From NCBI GenBank assembly GCA_963576565.1, contig OY755048.1, forward strand, positions 4,346,501-4,410,500: a stretch of 64,000 bases of DNA, in the 5' to 3' direction. Under the pieces are notes generated by a model. That model saw only the letters and a program-made list of their open reading frames with translations, was not told where the DNA came from and did no database searches. This DNA comes from Aspidapion aeneum (Eukaryota; Arthropoda; Insecta; Coleoptera; Brentidae). The position numbers and the translations under genes are program-made. Below, in pieces: positions 10,750-21,909 of the stretch (the first letter of the stretch is position 1; the number at the start of each line of letters is the position of its first letter).

Positions 10750-11920
10750 TGATCTGTGTCGAAGAATTGCGAGAGCACACACAGCACAGCTCTAAAATGT
10801 CAAAAGATAGTCCTGGGCAACTGCTTTTTTAGAACATCAAAAGTAAATTTTCACGCATCTGTGCCAAATCTCAAATTTTGCATAAAAAATGTAAGTTTGT
10901 TTGTATTTATGATGGCAAATATGGGTATTATAATACCGTGATACGTTTTGACATAATATATATACATATATAATTTCCTAAAACGTGTTTTGGGGCAGGT
11001 TTTCTCAAATTGCCGGGGGCTGGTTGTCACATGCAAATTAAATATGGTTTTTATACGACTCTCTTGTAAAAGGGGGTTTTGCGCACGAAAAACACGATCT
11101 GAAAATGGCATTTTGCGCACGCTGTGTGCAAAACGTTTTGCACACGCTTATGTCATTATTGCGCACGCCTATGTTATGCATACGGGTCTCCCGTCATTGT
11201 GATTTTTGTTGTTGTCACCCATCAATATAAGTTGGCTTAGTTCCGTAGCAACCGTCACTGCTCGTATGTTTTGTTGATTAGATACGTCAAAAAATTGTTG
11301 AATTTTTAAAGTTTTGTTGTAAAAATGTCTGAAATAAAAACAAGTTAAATTAAAATTAGATTTTTCTTTCTTTATTAGCAGTCGTATAAAAAATATTGTA
11401 AAAAACCTCTTTGCACACTCCCTCGACTTGTACCAAACTGTCTCGATAGTGTGCAAAGAGTCGTTTTCAAACCTTGTTGTTTAAATAACTATTATAGTTA
11501 AACTTTATCCTTTGTAAATGAGACATTAAATTGCAGATGTCACGTGATATTTGAAAGTCCAATTTTGACCTTTTACAGACACAATTTTTTTATCCTTTAT
11601 CCTTTATTTATCTGTCAAAAGCCTGTTTTGTATTCTGTAGGCAAAATTAATTAAAAACTTCCGAAAACAACTAGGGAAAAACTGAAAAACCAATACCAGT
11701 GAAAAACCGCCAGGAGAATATACGATTTGATCTGTGTTTACTGTGTACTGCTTATTATTATTATTATTATGTTTTTTACGCTCTTCACAGAACATTAATG
11801 ACTTTTGGTTAGTTAGTGAACACTGTTGCCAACAAATATCTATCAGTTTTTATAAAAAATAATTTTCCGTAATTGGTATAAAATTAAATCTACGGATTGC
11901 CCCGCATTTGTAGCTCTTGA
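10750..11920. other. Spacer with no recognised gene
   Basis: Short frames on both strands show no family resemblance. 11407-11418 (CTCTTTGCACAC) and 11449-11460 (GTGTGCAAAGAG) form a perfect 12-bp inverted pair with a 30-base loop. A stretch at 11090-11180 repeats GCGCACGC-type phrases. Confidence 0.35.
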
Positions 11921-12184
11921 AATATTTGACAAATTTTAGAAAAGTGTTTAGAATGATACATAGGTCCCAAATTTGCTACGCAAAATTATTAAAATAGTAT
12001 ATTTTATCATGACTAAATTTAAAATCAAGTTTTCTAATTTCCGATTTGAATTTGCCGCTAAAACGCTCATTTCTAGCAAGGCGTTCCAATGACGTCACAG
12101 CGCAGTAAACTCGCGGGCAGATACACGGCATTCAAGTGTTATTTGTTTTTGGTCTGTGTTTTTACTGTTTTTTATGTAAAAAAA

Positions 12185-12322
12185 ATGTCCTATAAGTGGT
12201 GTGTAGTGCCTCAGTGTTCGAATACTAGCATAACAACACCTGAAAAACTATTTATTCATGTGCCTACAGCAGTAAAAGAACGGAAAAAGTGGCTAGAACT
12301 TGCTCGAAGAGACCCAAAATGA
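12185..12322 (+). pseudogene. THAP domain fragment, copy 1, truncated
   Basis: The frame encodes a THAP zinc-finger N-terminus: MSYKWCVVPQCSNTSITTPE, then KLFIHVP and KERKKWLELARRD, ending PK* at 12322. The first two zinc ligands (C-x4-C) and the conserved Trp are present. The second half (C-x2-H) is deleted compared with copy 2 at 21910-22074: the sequence jumps from the LARRD codons straight to intron-like sequence. The domain could not fold around zinc. The ATG at 12185 fits THAP proteins, whose domain sits at the extreme N-terminus; an upstream in-frame ATG at 12089 adds an unrelated leader. Confidence 0.75.
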
Positions 12323-12409
12323 CGATGAAGTTTTTGAGGTTATGTTTATTACAAGGGGTGAACAACTATAATAGGCATGAAGGTGTACAAATTTTTAGGC
12401 GGTGCTAGG

Positions 12410-12560
12410 CAGTTATTATGCAGGACTAGGGAGTACCTCTAAATGCAGGATTAGGCAGTGCACGTGCAGGCTAAATGTAGGACTGAGCAGTGCCTATGCA
12501 AGACTAGGCAGTGCATAGGCAGGACTAGGCAGTACCTACGCAGGACTATGCAGTGTAACC
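12410..12560. repeat. Minisatellite (GCAGGACTAGGCAGTRC-like), copy 1
   Basis: About seven degenerate units of roughly 20-24 bp with AGGACTAGGCAGTGC/ACC phrases. The same array occurs at 22225-22380 in THAP-bearing copy 2. Confidence 0.8.
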
Positions 12561-13270
12561 TATGCAGTACTTCAAGTATTGCCGGTCGTTGTATACTTTT
12601 TGCCTCCCTGTCCTGCAATTTTTTATTGTTTCTTAATGCTTAAAATAATAATGATTGGGTATTTAATTGAATCTATTGTAAGTGGCATATTAAACAAAAA
12701 AGCAAAACATATAACCTAACCTCAAAATCTAAATGAGTAAAAGTAGGCGAAGAATATCATAAAAGAACTTTCAGTTATATACAAAACAACTCATCGAATA
12801 CTTACATCAACATTTTAACGTTTCTAAATTCAACAAAAATCATTGTTGTTGGCAAAGAAGCCTGCCACCATAAAGGCATGCAGCATTGGCAAATTGGAGC
12901 TATCGGCTTTGGAGAATCCGTTTTCCATTGAAAATATTTTTTATAAGCAAAACACGAAATAAAATCTAATTTAGGACGATAATTCGCACTTTAAACCAAA
13001 GCAAACATTACCATTCATAAGAAAATAACACAGAAAATAGGTTCGTTCGAGGCGTTTACTGTTTTGTGACGTCACTCGCAGCTGATTGGTAGACCGCCTG
13101 TTTTGAATCACGTGGCTGATTGTTTTAATTCAATGAATTTATTTAATTAAAAGAACTATGAATTTGAGAAAAAATTAAACAAAAAAGTTTGTTTTTAGCA
13201 TTACCAAGACCTAAAGAGATATCTAAAAATAAATATATATTTATTTTTTACTACTGTCAAACACCCTATT

Positions 13271-13639
13271 GGCTGGTATCAAAAATATTTTAAATTTACA
13301 TTACATTTTCTCATAATAATTATGAGCTCACGAAAAGTGCACAGCTAGGGACATAATCACATTCGTTAAAATAATTTTGAGTAAAACCAATATATTTATT
13401 TTACAGAGATTAAAAATTTAGTATATTTATGTTATCATAGAATGTGAATTGGTTTTACTTTAATATAACCGTTTAAATTGACATGTGACCCCTACCCCAG
13501 GATTTTGTGACCACCATCCCTAGTTCGACAAAATTTGTAATATTTATGTCAATGAAAAGCAATTATTTTTTTTTTAAATCTAGAATAAATACACCATCAA
13601 TTCACATGCACTGTTTCCCATTTAAAACTATTCACCCGG
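13271..13639. other. AT-rich spacer
   Basis: No gene or clear repeat recognised. Confidence 0.35.
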
Positions 13640-14200
13640 GATTTCTCGAGAACTGCTGAAAATTTTTAAAAATGCCGAAACACGTCGATTTGGGGACACT
13701 TTTTGACTATCTTGAAATTTTTGTAGCACGCACAACCTTCGAGGGATATATTTCAAAAATCCATCGATTAGTTTTTTTTGAGATATTTGCTTTCAAATTT
13801 TAAAATTTAACATGGAATGATAAAATAAAGTCCAAAAAATATAAAATTCTAATCAAATTTTTATTTTATCCGTCCATATTAAATTTGAAAGTTTCAAGGC
13901 AATTATCTCAAAAACTAATGTATAGATTTTTGACATTTTTACACGGTTGTAAGGACATTCATAAGGTCTTCAAAACAAGGTATCACTAGACCCACTCTCC
14001 CTATTCAAAATATAGGGGTAAAGTATAACCCTCGAAGGAGGTTCGTGCTACAAAAATTTTAAGATAACCAAAAAGTGTCCTCCTCGCAAACAAAATCGAC
14101 GCATCCGAGCGTTTCTCCAAATTCGGACTCTAAATATGTAAAAAGGCCTCTGTTTCGATGTTCATTGCTAAACTAAAAAATAAAATGAAAAAAAAAAGAC
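13640..14200. repeat. Dispersed repeat with inverted halves
   Basis: The left part (13640-13780: 'ttctcgagaactgctgaaaa', 'cttgaaatttttgtagcacg', 'cttcgaggga') is answered in inverted sense by 14030-14120 ('ccctcgaaggaggttcgtgctac', 'caaaaagtgtcc', 'gagcgtttctcc'). A second copy of the right half is at 39560-39820 and a weak one near 2350-2560. Likely a foldback or MITE family; ends not fixed. Confidence 0.6.
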
Positions 14201-14210
14201 AGCTTCGGTC

Positions 14211-14507
14211 TCCCCTACTCGTGATTTAAAATATTTTGATCTAAGTTTCTTACATTTCGATAGTTTTTCATCTATTTGATCAATTCTGGAAAGCTCATCC
14301 TTAGTTCATATCGTTGTATAGAAAAATATTATTATCATTTAGTCTACATTTCTTGATTTTAAATTTTTTTATCTAAATTCTCTCTGGCATCAAATCGCCA
14401 TAACTCCACAAGCAAATAATCCTTTACTTCGTAGTTCACTAGATAGTTTAAACGTGAGTTTCCTGAATCTGGTTATACCACAGGTTATACCAGATTAAAG
14501 GTGAAAA
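14211..14507 (-). other. Probable 3' UTR / downstream flank of the RhoGEF gene
   Basis: This is the sequence immediately after the stop codon at 14508-14510 on the minus strand. No unambiguous AATAAA was found within the first ~300 bases, so the mRNA end is not placed. Confidence 0.4.
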
Positions 14508-14935
14508 TCATATGTTCCAAACTATCAAATGATTCGTTGAGTCTTCACGTCCAGCCACTTCTGATACATTGGGAGTGCGAAAGTCTTCACAACCGTCTCC
14601 ACCAGAAATGACTAAATATCTTGTTGTTTTCAAAGGCATATCAGGAATTTTCGTTTTGCCAGAGGATTTCTTTGAGGAAGAGGATTTTTTCGCTGGAATG
14701 ATGTAAGGTACTTCAACGGGCGTCAAAATTCTTACTTGACCAGTGTGACCGTGATGGACACCGGTGATGTTTGTAAATGCTACTTTTGCCTGGCCAGGTG
14801 CAGCGGCGATGTGCGGAAGAGGCATGGTAAGTAGTACTCCAGCCGACGTTCCTATCCAGAGTAGGTCTTTGCAATGGGTCAAAGTGGTCACCCTAAGGCA
14901 GGCTGCTTTATGTTGGCGTATTATGTCATCACAAT
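14508..14935 (-). CDS. ARHGEF17: RhoGEF (ARHGEF17-like), last coding exon
   Basis: A minus-strand exon of 428 nt. The acceptor TTTTAG precedes the first base (14935) and the stop TGA is at 14508-14510. Joined to the previous exon (ending at 23366, one base of a codon) it reads in frame into CDDIIRQHKAACLRVTTLTH, then LLWIGTSAGVLLTMPLPHI, HTGQVRILTPVEVPY, LVISGGDGCEDFR and the end GREDSTNHLIVWNI. These are hallmark segments of the C-terminal WD40-like beta-propeller of ARHGEF17 (TEM4) and, less closely, ARHGEF10, which end in a very similar GREDSTNHL-LLW motif. In those proteins an upstream DH-PH module activates RhoA-type GTPases, acting on actin and junctions; the propeller is thought to mediate interactions. 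A serine/lysine-rich insert (AKKSSSSKKSSGKTK) interrupts one blade. The ortholog call is by remembered family resemblance; the DH-PH part is outside the window. Confidence 0.88.
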
Positions 14936-14999
14936 CTAAAATATTTTAAAATGGTTACTTACTTGAAAGCATTTTAGTCTCTTTCAGCCATTTGCACCA

Positions 15000-15480
15000 A
15001 AATATTTGGGAGTCACCTTGCACGAGGTGCGATCTAACTTTAGTAGAGAATCGTTTCGTTTGTTATAGTATAATTGTTAGTTCTCCCCTAGCTCCCTTTT
15101 AACCTAAACCTAACCGAAGAAAGTGGTTGTTTTTATTTAATATAAATATTGTGAAAGAAAATGATGTATATAGATAATAAGCGACCAATTCGAACAGATG
15201 TAAACAATTTGAAGTTTATGACACAGGTATCTGAGGGCACGGCAGTGCCTCGCCAAGTTCGCGCGTCTTACCATCTTTTCTTGAATCATTTCAGCCGATA
15301 ATTGACCTATCTAAAACTCTACTTCGGAATGAGGTACGAATCTCAAACTTTGCACAGTCGTAGATCTTCATGGAGTTAACAACCCCTCCAAGTTTCATGT
15401 AATTCCATAACGCATAAAGTAGTAAAGTAGTTACGAAATTTCAAAAAACGTCGAAATTGCCACTCACTCACTCACTGATG
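15000..15480. other. Intronic sequence with a fragment like the tandem array to its right
   Basis: 15300-15480 has phrases ('gtacgaatctcaaactttgcac', 'aagtttcatgtaattccata') of the style found in the ~130-bp array that follows. No gene seen. Confidence 0.35.
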
Positions 15481-15613
15481 TATAGCTCATCAAAATTCTA
15501 CTGTACTTCCAGACATGCTACAAAGCTGAAATTCGGCAGACTGATAGAAATTATGACCAAACCCCTGGAAAAAAATCAATAAACCTCAAAATTCTAATTT
15601 AGTCCCCTCCCCT

Positions 15614-15779
15614 CAGTGGCGTATATACCCCTCCCGAAGCTAAGATTTTTTTGGATATTTTCCACATATTTCATGAATACAAACATAAAATAGCATAAAT
15701 TACAGCTTCATGAGGCTCGGCCCCCCCCCCCAAAACTGTCTCTGGCCCACCCGGAAACTTTTTTCTATATACGCCACTG
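15614..15779. mobile_element. hAT-type MITE, 166 bp (family of 34243, 38039, 42103)
   Basis: Ends CAGTGGCGTATATA / TATATACGCCACTG with exact 8-bp target duplication CCTCCCCT (15606-15613 and 15780-15787). The core 'catatttcatgaatacaaac' is shared with the copies at 34243-34417, 38039-38225 and 62645-62752. C-runs lie inside the right end. Confidence 0.9.
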
Positions 15780-16270
15780 CCTCCCCTATACATGTAAAAT
15801 TATGTAAAAGAAATGCTAGAGAGCTGAGCTTTGGCAGACCGATAGGTACTATGATAAAAAAAAAATTGAAAACTCCAAAATTATAATTTACTTCCCTCTC
15901 TATAAATGTACAGTAATGTAAAAGTAACATTGCTAACTTGCAGACACGCTAGAGAGCTGAGCTTTGGAAGGTCGATAGTAATTATGATAAAACTATAGAT
16001 AAAAATTAAAACACCCAAAAATTCTAATTTACTACCCTCCCCTATATATGTAAAATTTTTTAAAATTAACTCTGCCCACTTCTAGAAACGCTAGAGAGCT
16101 GAGCGTTTTAGGACTGAAAGGCACTATGATAAAACTGTAGGAAAAAATTTAAGAACACCAAAATTTTAATTTACTTCCCTCCCATATATATGTAAATTTA
16201 TCTAAAAGTAACATTGACCACTTGCAGAAACGCTAGAAAGCTGAGCTTTGGAAGGCTGATAGGACCTATG

Positions 16271-17662
16271 ACCTCTATAAACTTAGCATTACCACTTAAG
16301 AATTGGATATTCGCAATATATGCATTAATTGTCGTAAATTTGTCGTAAATTTGTCGTGAAAGAAAAAAAAATTGTCGCGTCACCCGTTTTCCTGAAAAGG
16401 GTATGTAATGCTAAGTTGAGTTTCAACTTAGCATTACCACCCCAGAAAAAATTAAAATTTTTAAAAACTAATCTATGGAATAATTGTCGTAAATTCACCA
16501 CGTTTACACACGTGTCCGAAAAGTTTTTTCCCAACCATTGCCTATGCTATGCTTGATCTTTATTTTATTAGGAGTCGCCTATTAATTATGTAACAGGATT
16601 TGGAGGGCTTCCCAAAAGTTTGGCAAAGTGTAACAAGGGTTAGGGAGGGCTTTTCGACTTTGTTAGGTAAGAACTTTTGCCAACAATAAAATAAATAAAG
16701 CTATACAACTAGTAGGTACCTAGTGTTACTAGAAGATGGTGTTTTGTTAGTATGAAACATATTTATATCCGTTCTTTGTAGCAAAATGCCTATGATTGTT
16801 AAAAGGACAACATATTTCTTGAGAAGTTCGCTTTTTTTCGTTAATTCTAAAACAACGCAAAATCCTGGTGTTAGCTTGATCATTGAAAACAGCGATCAAT
16901 GAATATTTATATTAACACCACAAAGGGTTATATTGAAAAGTAAAAACAGCACGTAATATAACGATTGTTTCACCAAAAATTTACAATCGCGCGACAAGGT
17001 TAAATATACTACATCTTCGTATTGTGAAAAAGCTTAAAGATCACTAAGATTTAGCTGGGAAATCTCAAAATTGCTCACTGCCCGTTTTCGGGAAAACGGG
17101 TGGTGCGACAAATTTTTTTCGTTCACGACAAATTTACGACAAATTTACGACAATTATTTCATAGATTAGTTTTTAAAAATTTTAATTTTTACTGGGGTGG
17201 TAATGCTAAGTTGAGACTCAACTTAGCATTACATACCGTTTTCAGGAAAACGGGTGTCGCGACCAATTTTTTTCTTTCACGACAAGTTTACGACAAATTC
17301 ACGACAATTAATGCATTTATTAGTTTTTGAAAGTTTTAATTTTTTCTGGGGTGGTAGTGCTAAGTTGAGACTCAACTTAGCATTACACCCCCTTTTCAGG
17401 AAAACGGGTGGCGCGAGAAAATTTTTCTTTTCATGACAAATTTACGACAAATTTACGACAATTATTCCATAGACTAGTTTTTAAAAATTTAAATTTTTTC
17501 TGGGGTGGTAATGCTAAGTTGAGACTCAACTTAGCATTACATACCCTTTTCAGGAAAACGGGTGACGCGACAAATTTTTTTCTTTCACGACAAATTTACG
17601 ACAATTAATGCATATATTGCGAATATCCAATTCTTAAGTGGTAATGCTAAGTTTATAGAGGT
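16271..17662. mobile_element. Modular foldback element A, 1392 bp, 9-bp target duplication
   Basis: The ends are perfect inverted copies starting ACCTCTATAAACTTAGCATT, flanked by the exact 9-mer GGACCTATG at 16262-16270 and 17663-17671. The left arm (16271-~16494) has about 1.5 modules; the right arm (~17084-17662) has about four. Modules of ~150 bp meet at near-perfect 33-bp palindromes built from CTCAACTTAGCATTAC and its complement (near 16413-16440, 17203-17233, 17357-17387, 17511-17541). Each module holds two or three GTCGTAAATTT or GTCGTGAA motifs and an 'acccgttttcctgaaaa' segment. The ~590-bp centre is AT-rich and non-coding. A 9-bp duplication fits Mutator-like or FB-type foldback elements; no transposase is present. 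Confidence 0.85.
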
Positions 17663-17865
17663 GGACCTATGATAAAACCATGAGAAAAAATTGAAAAACC
17701 CCAAAATTTTCATTTAGTTAGAGAGCTGAGACTATGATAAAGCTATGGAGAAAAATTAAGAAACCTCAAAAATTTTAATAAGGCATTGCAAAATTTTGAA
17801 CAATATTTCGCATATTTTACTACTTTAAAAATTAAATATTATCCAATTCCTTTAAAAGAGAAGTC

Positions 17866-18234
17866 AAATCATAACAAAAACATTTCATGTAAAACAAGCC
17901 AAGTACGCGAAAATAGTATTCCGTAAAAAGGATTGAGATAAAAGTAAAGCCAAGTTCTCCAATACAAATTTCAAAATGAAAGGTTCGTATTAGTTTGAAA
18001 ATGTTTTTCTAAACTTGGCTATTACGGCTGCAAATGACTCTTAGGCACACTGCTAAATTGATCATAAAAAAGTTTGGCTGTAATAGCAAAGTTTAAAAAA
18101 ACATTTTCAAACTAATAAGAACCTTTCATTTTGAAATTTGGATTGGAGAACTTGGCTTTTTATCTCAATTCTTTTTACGGAATACTATTTCGCGTACTTG
18201 GCTTTTTTTACATGAAATGTTTTTGTTATGATTT
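17866..18234. repeat. Near-perfect long hairpin, ~162-bp arms
   Basis: Arms at 17866-18030 and 18073-18234 are inverted copies with only scattered mismatches and a ~42-base loop. Terminal sequence AAATCATAACAAAAACATTT is exact on both sides. It is a MITE-like palindrome in the host intron and would fold into a long dsRNA if transcribed. No clear target duplication. Confidence 0.85.
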
Positions 18235-18551
18235 CTATTTATTTTCACCAGAATCTGCTATAATACGTATCACAATAAGATAAGCTGTATAGAAAAAAAT
18301 TACCAATTAACCTAATCTAACTCATCAGACACAATTTGAATGAATGCTTATTTATTTGAAGGGCCCCTCCCACAAATGTTGGAAGCTCTAAATATTGATC
18401 AAATAATAAGGAATTAATGTACACTTCACTGAATAAAAATTAACAAAAACGTATATTTTTTGCGGGTTTAATTTAAAAAAATATTATTTGTTTAGGTAAG
18501 GCTAGAACCGCAGTGTTACCAAATGTAACCTCACCTAGCAAGTAAGGTTAG
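18235..18551. other. AT-rich intron sequence
   Basis: Nothing recognised. Confidence 0.3.
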
Positions 18552-19882
18552 TGCGCCCGTAAATCTTAAAGCCTTTTTCCTCGCAGTAACTACAAGTTAC
18601 CAGGTAACCTGGTTACTCGTTTTCTGTTTTTCTTCGCTGAGTAACACTAACTATGACGTCACGAGTAACCACACAGTGTAACCAGCCTAGCAGACGTGGT
18701 TGCTGAAATATTTTGAGGTTAAGATCGTTTTGCTTTGTTTTTTTTCAAAATGTTTGATTTTAATCATTGACTTCTATACCCTACAGGGCGTTATACAACT
18801 CAATGATTTTAATATATATATTACCAACGAATTATGTTTGGTAACGGTAGAAAATGAAGCACATCCGTTGAAGTTGGTCCTATATCAATTCAACTGCAAC
18901 TAGTCTTAAAATGTACTGCATTTGGTGTTTTGTGGTACTGCGGCCTTACCACAGAATACCAAAGGAGCACCCTGTTTCCACCCCGATTCAAAAAACGCAT
19001 CAGGTAACGCTGCATTTAAAACTGGTGTAAATCCATGTCCCGTGATACGTTTTTTGAATCGGGGTGGGCATGCATTGGTGGAAACAGGGCTATCAAAATG
19101 GACGGGCCACGATCCTCCACTTTGTTGACGTCACATCCGGGGCTGATTTGTTTTTGATGGTCACGTTACGACACAGCTGATTGTCTTGAAAATTTTGAAG
19201 TTGGAATGACGGTTCATGGATATTTGATTTTTTGTTAAATAAAGCCGTTTTTGAGATTGTTTTTACTTTATTCTGGCAGAACAATTTTTTTTAAATGTAT
19301 AGTAAGCCCTAATTTTTCATAGCCGCTTCATTAGCTCACACAAAAATTAAGTTTAAAGCAGAAGCGAATGTGACAATCACATATGATAAAGTCAAATACA
19401 TGTCAAATATAACAGTTGGCATGTGGTACATGGCGGGTAATTTGAATTTAAAATAAGGAATGCTAAATCTTGAAGATTTTAACCTTTTAATCATGTTGCT
19501 TCCTTACAAACCTTTGGTGAAATATCGGGATGATGTCTGCGAATATTTCACTGAAATTTTGCGGAAATCTGTAGTGCCATTTTGAAAATATCATAAAAAA
19601 ACGTCTGACCTCCCATAAGACCCAATGTAAAATTCAGCCCCGGGAGAACAGCTGATTTTTTCAGGTCGTGGCCTCTATTTTTGTGTTGGCCTTGGTGGAA
19701 ACAATGAATTATTTTCTGCATTTCGGAAGCTCCTGGTAAAAACAAAAACAAACAATTGGAAATGTCATCCACAGCTGACTGTCTGACGTCATACAGCGGT
19801 TACTCCGAGTAACCGTGACGTCATTTCGAGTAACTTAAATGAGTGACTAGTAACCTCGAGGAAAAAGGCTTTTAGATGTGCT
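18552..19882. mobile_element. TIR element, ~1.33 kb, non-coding
   Basis: The left end (GTAAATCTTAAAGCCTTTTT…CCTCG) and the right end (CGAGG…AAAAAGGCTTTTAGATGTGC) are inverted matches. Inside each end are several GTAACC/GTTACT and TGACGTCA motifs in inverted orientation. No transposase frame is seen. Target duplication not resolved. Confidence 0.55.
18968..19092. repeat. Inner hairpin (CCCTGTTTCCACC ... GGTGGAAACAGGG)
   Basis: Arms near 18971-19010 and 19040-19090 share CCACCCCGATTCAAAAAACG in inverted orientation; the right arm has a ~10-bp extra segment. A small MITE nested in the surrounding TIR element. Confidence 0.7.
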
Positions 19883-19959
19883 CTAGTAATTCTCGCTATA
19901 GGGAAGCTTGGTGCTGACATAGCTACTTGTGCGCAATTTGGTAGATTTGTGATTAATTG

Positions 19960-20050
19960 TAATAAGATTCTTTCGATTCTTGGGAGCATTTTAGTAGCTT
20001 CGTAAATAATGAAGGAAAGTGCTACTTACTTAAGAGCATTTTAGTAGCTT
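19960..20050 (-). repeat. Two exon-end-like motifs GAAGCTACTAAAATGCTC
   Basis: On the minus strand GAAGCTACTAAAATGCTC occurs twice about 40 bp apart. The upstream one continues into AAGTAAGTA like a splice donor. It resembles the end of the real exon at 23366 (GCTACCAAAATGCTCTCAA then GTAAGTA). No acceptor or propeller-like protein lies upstream, so it is not called an exon. Confidence 0.45.
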
Positions 20051-20116
20051 CTTCATTGTGATAAGAATGACTAATTGTGACATTTTGTTATATTTGTTAT
20101 TAGCTATGATAAGTTT

Positions 20117-21524
20117 CCCAGATAAAAAAACTCTGTCCTTGTACGTAAATTGGACAAAGTCATCGGACGAAACGTCAATCCGAGAGACGTTTTAGGTCCA
20201 TTTTAGGTTCAAAAAACGTCCATTTAAAATCCAATGTCTAACCATTTGTAAATCCAATGAAAGTCCATTTTATGGCCGAAAGTACCTACAACGGACGTTT
20301 AATGGACGTACTATGGACATAAATACAACGTATATTCTGCGTACTATTTATAATAAAAAGTACGTACAATAGACGTAAAACAGCCCCAAATCGATTATTT
20401 AAATTAGATAAAAGAATCGGATAAAACGTCAATTCGAGGGACGTGCGTTTTACGTCTAAAACAGGTCCTTTTAGGGTCCAATTTTCAATTATTTGTAAAT
20501 CCAAAAGACGTCCATTTCAGTACTCACAACGAAGTCCAGCAGACGTACCAGTAACGTCCAAAATACGCCGTAATTAGTTATAGTCGAACCTCTCTAACTC
20601 GAACTTAAAGGGACAACCAAAACAGTTCGAGTTATGGAGAGTTCCAGTTATAGAAATTCGAGTTAAATAGGTTAAAATACATATAAAAAGTGCAGGGATC
20701 ACTTAAAAGGTTCGAGTTATAGAGAGGTTCGTTCGACTGTATATCGTACGTACAAATAATGATAGAAAGTAGATACAATGGACGTGAAACTTGTAAAAAG
20801 TTTTTCTTAAGTCATAATTTAATAAATTTTAAGTGTTCTTTAAGAATGCCGATGAGAAGTTGACTGCTGCGCCACCTATTGGTACGTAATATGTTCTTAC
20901 TTTTTTGTACTTATATAGCGCGTCGTAGGACGTACCGATGTAAAATTGACTTTAAACTTCAGTCCCTAAGACAAAATATGCTATATGGTTCCTTTCCTTG
21001 TAGGTACATGTTTCTTGACATTCGTGAGACGTATCTAGTTAATCCCGACTAGTACGTCATACTATTGGATATTTCTGGGAAGTACCTGGTACTTGCCGTA
21101 CCATACATACATTTAGTGCCATTAATAAGACGTAAAAAATAATTCTCAATATACTTGGTACATATATTGATGGACATCCGTAACATGTATGATGTATGTC
21201 CTGGCTGGTACGTACATTCTTGAGCATATCTGCAACGTACCGGATACGTTCAAACCCGTACGTACATTAAGTGGCATTAAAAGGACCTAAAACGTATATC
21301 ACAATGTGTACGTACTTTATTCACGTGTTCTTGGACAAGCAAGGGACGTACTTAGTATGTCCCAGACGGTACGTACATTCTTGGTCATCTCTGTTATATA
21401 ATATGTACATCGTTCAGTTCAGTGGCATAAAAATAATGTAAAACGTATATCCTAATTTGTACATACAACGTACATAGTCCTTGGGATGTACATGATATGA
21501 ATGGGATGAAATTTGCTGTCTGGG
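20117..21524. mobile_element. Element with many ACGTCC/TACGTAC subterminal repeats, ~1.4 kb
   Basis: Ends CCCAGATA (left) and TGTCTGGG (right) are short inverted repeats. The left half is studded with ACGTCC/GGACGT and the right half with TACGTAC-type motifs at ~20-60 bp spacing, typical of transposase-binding subterminal arrays of non-autonomous DNA transposons. A pogo MITE (20581-20739) is nested within. Superfamily unknown. Confidence 0.5.
20581..20739. mobile_element. Pogo/Tigger-type MITE, 159 bp
   Basis: The left end TAGTCGAACCTCTCTAACTC and the right end (inverted) CAGTCGAAC…CCTCTCTATAACTC are inverted repeats, with TA at both sides (20579-20580 and 20740-20741). Internal TTCGAGTTA repeats. 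Confidence 0.75.
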
Positions 21525-21909
21525 TTGTTATTTATATTTACTTGAGAGTACTTTAGTAAGTAATATTGTAACGTACTTTCTAAGTACATTGTTTAAGCTT
21601 TCCACTGAAAGTGATATTTATCATTTCGTGGGCTGAATGCAATAGTTGGGTAACTCGATTTTTGTAGTTCTGAGAAAATCGATATAATGTAATAGGGTAT
21701 TTGACAAATTTTAGAGAAGTATTTAGAATGATACATAGGTCCCTAATTTGCTACGCAAAATTATTAAAATAGTATATTTTATCATCACTACATTTAAAAT
21801 CAAGTTTTCTAATTTCTGATTTGAATTTGCCGCAAAAACGGTCATTTCTAGCATGGCGTTGCAATGACGTCACAGCGCAGTAAACTCGCGGACAGCCACA
21901 CGGCATTCA

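Larger units (their letters stand above)
11921..13270 (+). mobile_element. THAP-bearing element, copy 1
   Basis: This 1.35-kb segment matches 21691-23042 over its full length in the same orientation. The right end TGTCAAACACCCTATT is the inverted counterpart of the left end AATAGGGTATTTGACA seen in copy 2; the left end of copy 1 has decayed to AAATATTTGACA. It carries a partial THAP exon (12185-12322) and a minisatellite. THAP zinc fingers are the DNA-binding domains of P-element and some Kolobok-like transposases, so a non-autonomous relative of those is possible, but no catalytic domain is seen. Confidence 0.65.
15481..17790. repeat. ~130-bp tandem array, interrupted twice
   Basis: The marker 'agagctgagctttgg' (or a variant) recurs near 15520, 15826, 15953, 16092, 16232 and 17715. 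After removing a 166-bp MITE and a 1392-bp foldback with their target duplications, the spacing is roughly 130-140 bp. Units also share 'ctatgataaaac' and 'cctcccctatatatgtaaaa'. It is decayed and lies in the last intron of the RhoGEF gene. Confidence 0.75.

Noticed and set aside
19789..19989. 66-codon minus-strand frame at the edge of a TIR element
   Set aside because: It runs through the terminal repeat of the TIR element and an intronic motif; no propeller similarity, so not an alternative exon.
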